This document shows, piece after piece, positions 33,101-36,184 of a stretch of 36,184 bases of DNA (within the stretch, counting starts at the first letter, position 1; each line of letters begins with the position of its first letter). Under the pieces are notes generated by a model. The model saw nothing but the letters and a program-made list of their open reading frames with translations. It was not told the origin of the DNA and ran no database searches. The stretch comes from an uncultured Gammaproteobacteria bacterium. Its GTDB lineage: Bacteria; Pseudomonadota; Gammaproteobacteria; Pseudomonadales; Azotimanducaceae. The stretch is taken from contig CAJXBG010000033.1 in the NCBI GenBank assembly GCA_913050215.1, forward strand, positions 1 through 36,184, read 5' to 3'. A program made the translations under genes and the position numbers.

Positions 33101-33826
33101 ATGAATCAGCCCGACCAGACTACCGTAGATATAAAAGAAGCAGAGAAGTTTAATCGCCACGCCGAGCAATGGTGGGATCCCGAAGGTCCCATGTGGCCTC
33201 TGCATCAACTGAACGCCCTCCGCACGCCCTTTGTTATCAAACAAGTCCTCGCGCACACTAAACAAACCACGCTCGACGGTCTTCGCATACTCGACATCGG
33301 ATGCGGCGCTGGGTTGCTTTCAGAACAGATGGCAAAGTGTGGGGCTTGCGTTACAGGTGTTGATATCGCCGAGAAAAACATCAACATTGCCAGGCAACAT
33401 GCCTTGTCCGAGGGGTTAGAAATCGACTACCTGCACGGCTCTATTGAAGACCTCGACACTGATCAGGATTTCGATGTTGTGCTGAACATGGAGGTCGTGG
33501 AGCATGTCGCTAACTTGCCACTCTTCATGCGGCAAGCCTGTGCGTTAACCCGAAATGGTGGCCTGATGTTCGTCGCCACCATCAACCGCACTTGGTATTC
33601 CTGGCTAACAACGATCCTAGGAGCTGAGTACCTGCTGCGATGGCTGCCGCGAGGGACTCACATATGGCGGCGCTATGTGACTCCGGAAGAAACCGCAGAG
33701 AGTCTTGCAAGCGGCGGACTTGATGTGCGTTTAAAAACTGGCGTAGGCATGAATCCATTGAGACGCTATCTTTATACCACCGATAATATGCGCGCCAACT
33801 ACATGATGGTCGCGGAGAAAACCTGA
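33101..33826 (+). CDS. ubiG: Ubiquinone biosynthesis O-methyltransferase
   Basis: 241 residues, full-length UbiG. It opens with AEKFNRHAEQWWDPEGPMWPLHQLNALR, diagnostic of the family, then the SAM-binding LDIGCGAGLLSEQMAKCGACVTGVDIAEKNI, MEVVEHVANLPLF (post II) and the C-terminal HIWRRYVTPEE and TDNMRANYMMVAEK. It performs both O-methylations in ubiquinone synthesis, with S-adenosylmethionine, on the cytosolic face of the membrane. Its TGA overlaps the coq7 ATG by one base (TGATG), so the last ring hydroxylase and the methyltransferase that follows it are translationally coupled. Confidence 0.95.
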   Translation: MNQPDQTTVDIKEAEKFNRHAEQWWDPEGPMWPLHQLNALRTPFVIKQVLAHTKQTTLDGLRILDIGCGAGLLSEQMAKCGACVTGVDIAEKNINIARQHALSEGLEIDYLHGSIEDLDTDQDFDVVLNMEVVEHVANLPLFMRQACALTRNGGLMFVATINRTWYSWLTTILGAEYLLRWLPRGTHIWRRYVTPEETAESLASGGLDVRLKTGVGMNPLRRYLYTTDNMRANYMMVAEKT

Positions 33827-34356
33827 TGGCAGAGTCCGCACGTGACTTCTCTGACTGGCTAGAGGGTGAGCTTCGATCAGATCACGCTGGCGAAACTGGC
33901 GCGGTTTGGATTTATAAAGGCGTGCTTGCGGCAAGACCCCAGCAATCGCTTCGGCAGTTTTGTGAAAGACATCTCCAGACTGAAGAACAGCACCTGTTGA
34001 AAATGAATGCTTTGCTGCCACATCGCGCTCACAGCATTCTATTGCCGCTATGGCGAATCGCCGGATTTATGACTGGTTTTTTGCCCGCGTGCTTTGGGCA
34101 AAAGGCGGTTTACAAAACCATCGCTGCGGTCGAGACTTTTGTTGAAACCCACTATCAGCAGCAAATCTCTCACCCAGCTTTAATTAACGCTCCCGATATC
34201 AGGGCGACTCTCGAGGCGTGTATGCAGGATGAAATAGACCACAAAGACGAAGCGGCAAAACTGGCAGGTCCCTCGCAAAACCTTTTTATTGATATTTGGT
34301 GTTGGCTTGTGGGCGCAGGCTCAAGGTGCGCTGTGCAACTCGCGAGAAGGCTTTAG
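33826..34356 (+). CDS. coq7: 2-nonaprenyl-3-methyl-6-methoxy-1,4-benzoquinol hydroxylase (demethoxyubiquinone hydroxylase)
   Basis: 176 residues, the di-iron Coq7 type rather than the flavin UbiF type. Iron ligands appear in GETGAVWIYKG (Glu23), TEEQH (Glu53 and His56), ETFVETHY, and DEIDHKDEA (ExxH second half). Coq7 hydroxylates C6 of the demethoxyubiquinone ring using O2, the step before the final UbiG methylation, so the pair covers two consecutive steps. Peripheral membrane protein. Coupled to ubiG by a 1-nt overlap. Presence implies an aerobic ubiquinone pathway. Confidence 0.95.
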   Translation: MAESARDFSDWLEGELRSDHAGETGAVWIYKGVLAARPQQSLRQFCERHLQTEEQHLLKMNALLPHRAHSILLPLWRIAGFMTGFLPACFGQKAVYKTIAAVETFVETHYQQQISHPALINAPDIRATLEACMQDEIDHKDEAAKLAGPSQNLFIDIWCWLVGAGSRCAVQLARRL

Positions 34357-34723
34357 AAAACTGAATATAACCTACCATCAACACCGTGCCTGACGCTTGC
34401 AAGCGCAAACATGCAACCAACAACCCGCCCGTCTCGTTCCCGGCCAATTTACCCCAAACGTGATCCATACACGCTGCTTTTGCGTAATGTTTTAATGAAC
34501 TCCACTAAATTAAGATCATGATGACGTTTTTCATCGCCTTACTCATCGCACTAGGCACGACGGTTGCCTTCATTCAAGCGATGTCTCGAAGCCGAGCAAA
34601 AAAAACGTCTGCCACACAAAACTGCGTTCGCGCGACGAGTGAAGATGAAGAATTCTAATCACCTTCGTCCTTTGTTCACCTCGTATCACTCGACAAACTT
34701 TCATTTTTCAGGAATAAACGACC
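34357..34723. other. Region between coq7 and the RND genes
   Basis: 367 bp. It holds the palindrome CGCTTGCAAGCG shortly after coq7 and a small membrane-protein gene at 34518-34658. Nothing else is apparent. Confidence 0.5.
34518..34658 (+). CDS. Small single-pass membrane protein (46 residues)
   Basis: An ATG-ATG start leads to a 46-residue frame: a hydrophobic segment MMTFFIALLIALGTTVAFIQAM followed by a basic stretch (SRSRAKKTS) and an acidic tail (SEDEEF). This positive-inside single helix looks like a genuine microprotein rather than chance coding. The ribosome-binding site is weak (TAAGA). It lies 66 bp before the RND adaptor gene on the same strand and may be part of that operon. No family recognised. 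Confidence 0.5.
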   Translation: MMTFFIALLIALGTTVAFIQAMSRSRAKKTSATQNCVRATSEDEEF

Positions 34724-35968
34724 ATGCTTAGCTTTCTTAGATCACGTGCGAAACCGAAACACGGCGAACGCAGCGAAAGCGCTCCTAGAAAACCTATCAC
34801 CGGCTCGCTTCAAATTTTAGGCATTGGACTCGTCGTGGGTGGGGCTATATTCGTTTCACAAGCGCCTGAGGCCGAACCGATCACCGTCAAACCTCAAGTT
34901 GCACGTGAACCCACGCCACAAACCGTTAACCTCATCCAACCTAAGGTTGCGGCAACCTCAGTTGACATCGAAGCGACCGGCACAATCGCCGTACGAAATT
35001 ATGTTGCTCTCACGCCGCAGGTAACCGGCCGAATAGCCTCTCTATCAACAGCAATGCGCGCGGGCGGCTACTTCGAGGCCAACGAGCCATTGTTAACACT
35101 GGAAACGGTAGATTTTGATCTTGTCTTGCTTCAAGCCAGAGCGGACGTCGATGCCGCAAAAGCGGTGCTAATGCTAGAGCAGGCGCAAAGCGACGCGGCT
35201 CGAGCTAACTACGCGTTGCTCCACCCCGCCAAGTCGGTACCCGCACTCGTCGCCAAGTTACCTCAGATCGATCAAGCAAAAGCACAACTCGCAAGCGCCA
35301 AAGCACGACTTGCAAAGGCCGAAGTTGACTTGGCTAGGACCACATTCTCCTTACCGTTTTCAGGTCGTATTGTTTCCAGCACTGCTGAAGTGGGTCAGGT
35401 CGTCAGCAAAGGGCAGTCTATCGGCAAGGCATTCTCTAGGAATGCGCTCGAAATTGCGGTGCCCATCAGTACAGCAGAGCTTGACCGACTCACACCAATC
35501 TCGGAAGGCTCAGCCCGCTTCAACCACAACGGGGTGGAGCACCACCTCCGCGTCGACAGAGTCTCAGCTGAGCTCGATCAAAAAACTCGATTTGCGACAC
35601 TTTATTTGCAAGCCGATCCCAGTGCAGCGCTCACCCCCGGTACATTTGTCAATGTGCAACTAACAGGCCCTACTCTCTCGGACACCTTCACCCTACCCGA
35701 GCTGGTACAGCAGGATGCGTCGACCGTCTGGTTTGCCAAGGACGGTGAACTGCACCGTCAACTGGTCACTGTGCGCGGTCGCACCGCTTCTGGCCTTGTA
35801 ACCGACGCCTTCCAGTACGGCGACGGCATCGTCCTCGGCGCAGTACCAGGCGCACGTCCCGGGCTCGAAGTTCAGTACCAAAAAGAATCCGAACACCAGC
35901 TCGCCTCAACCTTCTCTCAATCTGAACACGCACGCTTATCCGCAGCTGATTGGGACGCCGACGAATGA
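34724..35968 (+). CDS. RND efflux periplasmic adaptor (HlyD/MFP family)
   Basis: 414 residues. A membrane segment (LQILGIGLVVGGAIFVSQ, about residues 29-46) is followed by the barrel start VDIEATGTIAVRNYVALTPQVTGRIASLS, the lipoyl half-motif FEANEPLLTLET, a helical hairpin rich in Ala/Gln (about 140-200), and the second lipoyl half FSGRIVSSTAEVGQVVSKGQSIG. The remaining parts are beta-barrel and membrane-proximal domains. It links an inner-membrane RND pump to an outer-membrane channel. AGGA precedes the ATG. The stop overlaps the RND permease start by 4 nt (ATGA), so they are cotranscribed. Cargo unknown. Confidence 0.93.
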   Translation: MLSFLRSRAKPKHGERSESAPRKPITGSLQILGIGLVVGGAIFVSQAPEAEPITVKPQVAREPTPQTVNLIQPKVAATSVDIEATGTIAVRNYVALTPQVTGRIASLSTAMRAGGYFEANEPLLTLETVDFDLVLLQARADVDAAKAVLMLEQAQSDAARANYALLHPAKSVPALVAKLPQIDQAKAQLASAKARLAKAEVDLARTTFSLPFSGRIVSSTAEVGQVVSKGQSIGKAFSRNALEIAVPISTAELDRLTPISEGSARFNHNGVEHHLRVDRVSAELDQKTRFATLYLQADPSAALTPGTFVNVQLTGPTLSDTFTLPELVQQDASTVWFAKDGELHRQLVTVRGRTASGLVTDAFQYGDGIVLGAVPGARPGLEVQYQKESEHQLASTFSQSEHARLSAADWDADE

Positions 35969-36184
35969 GCGGCACTCCGCGTGGAGGGCTGATTCGATAC
36001 TTTGCAGCAAATCCGGTAGCGGCAAATCTCATCATGTTTGTGCTGATGGCTGGAGGTTTGCTATCAGTCCTGAACTTAACCGCGCAAGTCTTTCCTACCG
36101 TTGATGCAGGACAAATTAGCGTCAGCGTCGCCTACCCAGGCGCCACGCCTTCTGAGGTTGAAGAATCCATCACGCGGCGCGTGG
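35965..36184 (+). CDS. RND efflux permease, N-terminal fragment cut by the window edge
   Basis: 73 residues are visible: GLIRYFAANPVAANLIMFVLMAGGLLSVLNL forms the first membrane helix, and VFPTVDAGQISVSVAYPGATPSEVEESITRRV matches the conserved AcrB/MdtB-type start of periplasmic porter domain 1. The start overlaps the adaptor gene by 4 nt. The sequence resembles the AcrB/HAE-1-like group; cargo and completeness cannot be judged. Confidence 0.93.
   Translation, partial: MSGTPRGGLIRYFAANPVAANLIMFVLMAGGLLSVLNLTAQVFPTVDAGQISVSVAYPGATPSEVEESITRRV

Noticed and set aside
1-36184. CRISPR arrays, tRNA or rRNA genes, phage genes, intact insertion sequences
   Set aside because: None seen on reading both strands; the only repeat of note is the 64-bp pair, with no transposase or integrase nearby.

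Overview
The window reads as chromosomal DNA of an aerobic, probably marine, gammaproteobacterium with broad lipid and hydrocarbon catabolism. The support is a ubiG-coq7 pair (oxygen-dependent ubiquinone synthesis, a proteobacterial trait), a CYP153-type alkane/fatty-acid hydroxylase, three acyl-CoA dehydrogenases, two phytanoyl-CoA dioxygenase-like genes, a carotenoid oxygenase, an epoxide hydrolase and several TetR regulators. Genus cannot be fixed by eye; Halieaceae/Spongiibacteraceae-like groups would fit. I see no rRNA, tRNA, CRISPR array, phage genes or intact insertion sequence.

Layout. 1-2.7 kb, minus strand: the start of an exported LD-carboxypeptidase, a thiolase-like protein with its DUF35 partner (a pairing known from acyl and steroid side-chain degradation), and a Lin0512-family protein. 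2.8-4.8 kb: a lone cytoplasmic molybdopterin oxidoreductase. 5.2-7.1 kb: CYP153 translationally coupled to a TetR regulator, preceded by a perfect 16-bp palindrome and a second inverted repeat. 7.2-10.8 kb, minus strand: a small ABM-type monooxygenase, an MDR reductase that carries a signal peptide, and an ATP/ADP-translocase-like carrier; the last two are flanked by two directly repeated copies of a 64-bp element. 10.8-15.7 kb: nitroreductase, two MFS exporters, a glutathione S-transferase and a TetR gene. 15.7-18.1 kb: two adjacent acyl-CoA dehydrogenase genes that look like the two subunits of one heteromeric enzyme, divergent from the TetR gene across an operator-like site. 18.2-24.7 kb: HAD phosphatase, epoxide hydrolase, exported S9 peptidase, aminopeptidase P. 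24.8-29.5 kb: SDR plus a metallo-beta-lactamase-fold alkylsulfatase relative with a degenerate metal site, divergent from PhyH, a third acyl-CoA dehydrogenase and a GFA protein. 29.5-32.8 kb: carotenoid oxygenase divergent from a TetR gene, then a second PhyH. 33.1-34.4 kb: ubiG-coq7. 34.5-36.2 kb: a 46-residue membrane microprotein, an RND adaptor and the beginning of an RND pump.

The parts fit a scenario in which hydrophobic substrates (alkanes, isoprenoids, steroid-like or apocarotenoid compounds) are hydroxylated or cleaved by oxygenases, oxidised by SDR/MDR enzymes, activated and beta-oxidised by the acyl-CoA dehydrogenases and thiolase-like protein, while epoxide hydrolase, GST, GFA, nitroreductase and MFS/RND pumps deal with reactive or toxic products. 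Each catabolic block has its own TetR gene and palindromic DNA, so control is probably local to each substrate. The joint pathway is inference. The most unusual items are the exported MDR reductase, the MBL protein that has lost canonical ligands, the 64-bp direct repeat, and the palindromes in front of the CYP153 and carotenoid-oxygenase units.
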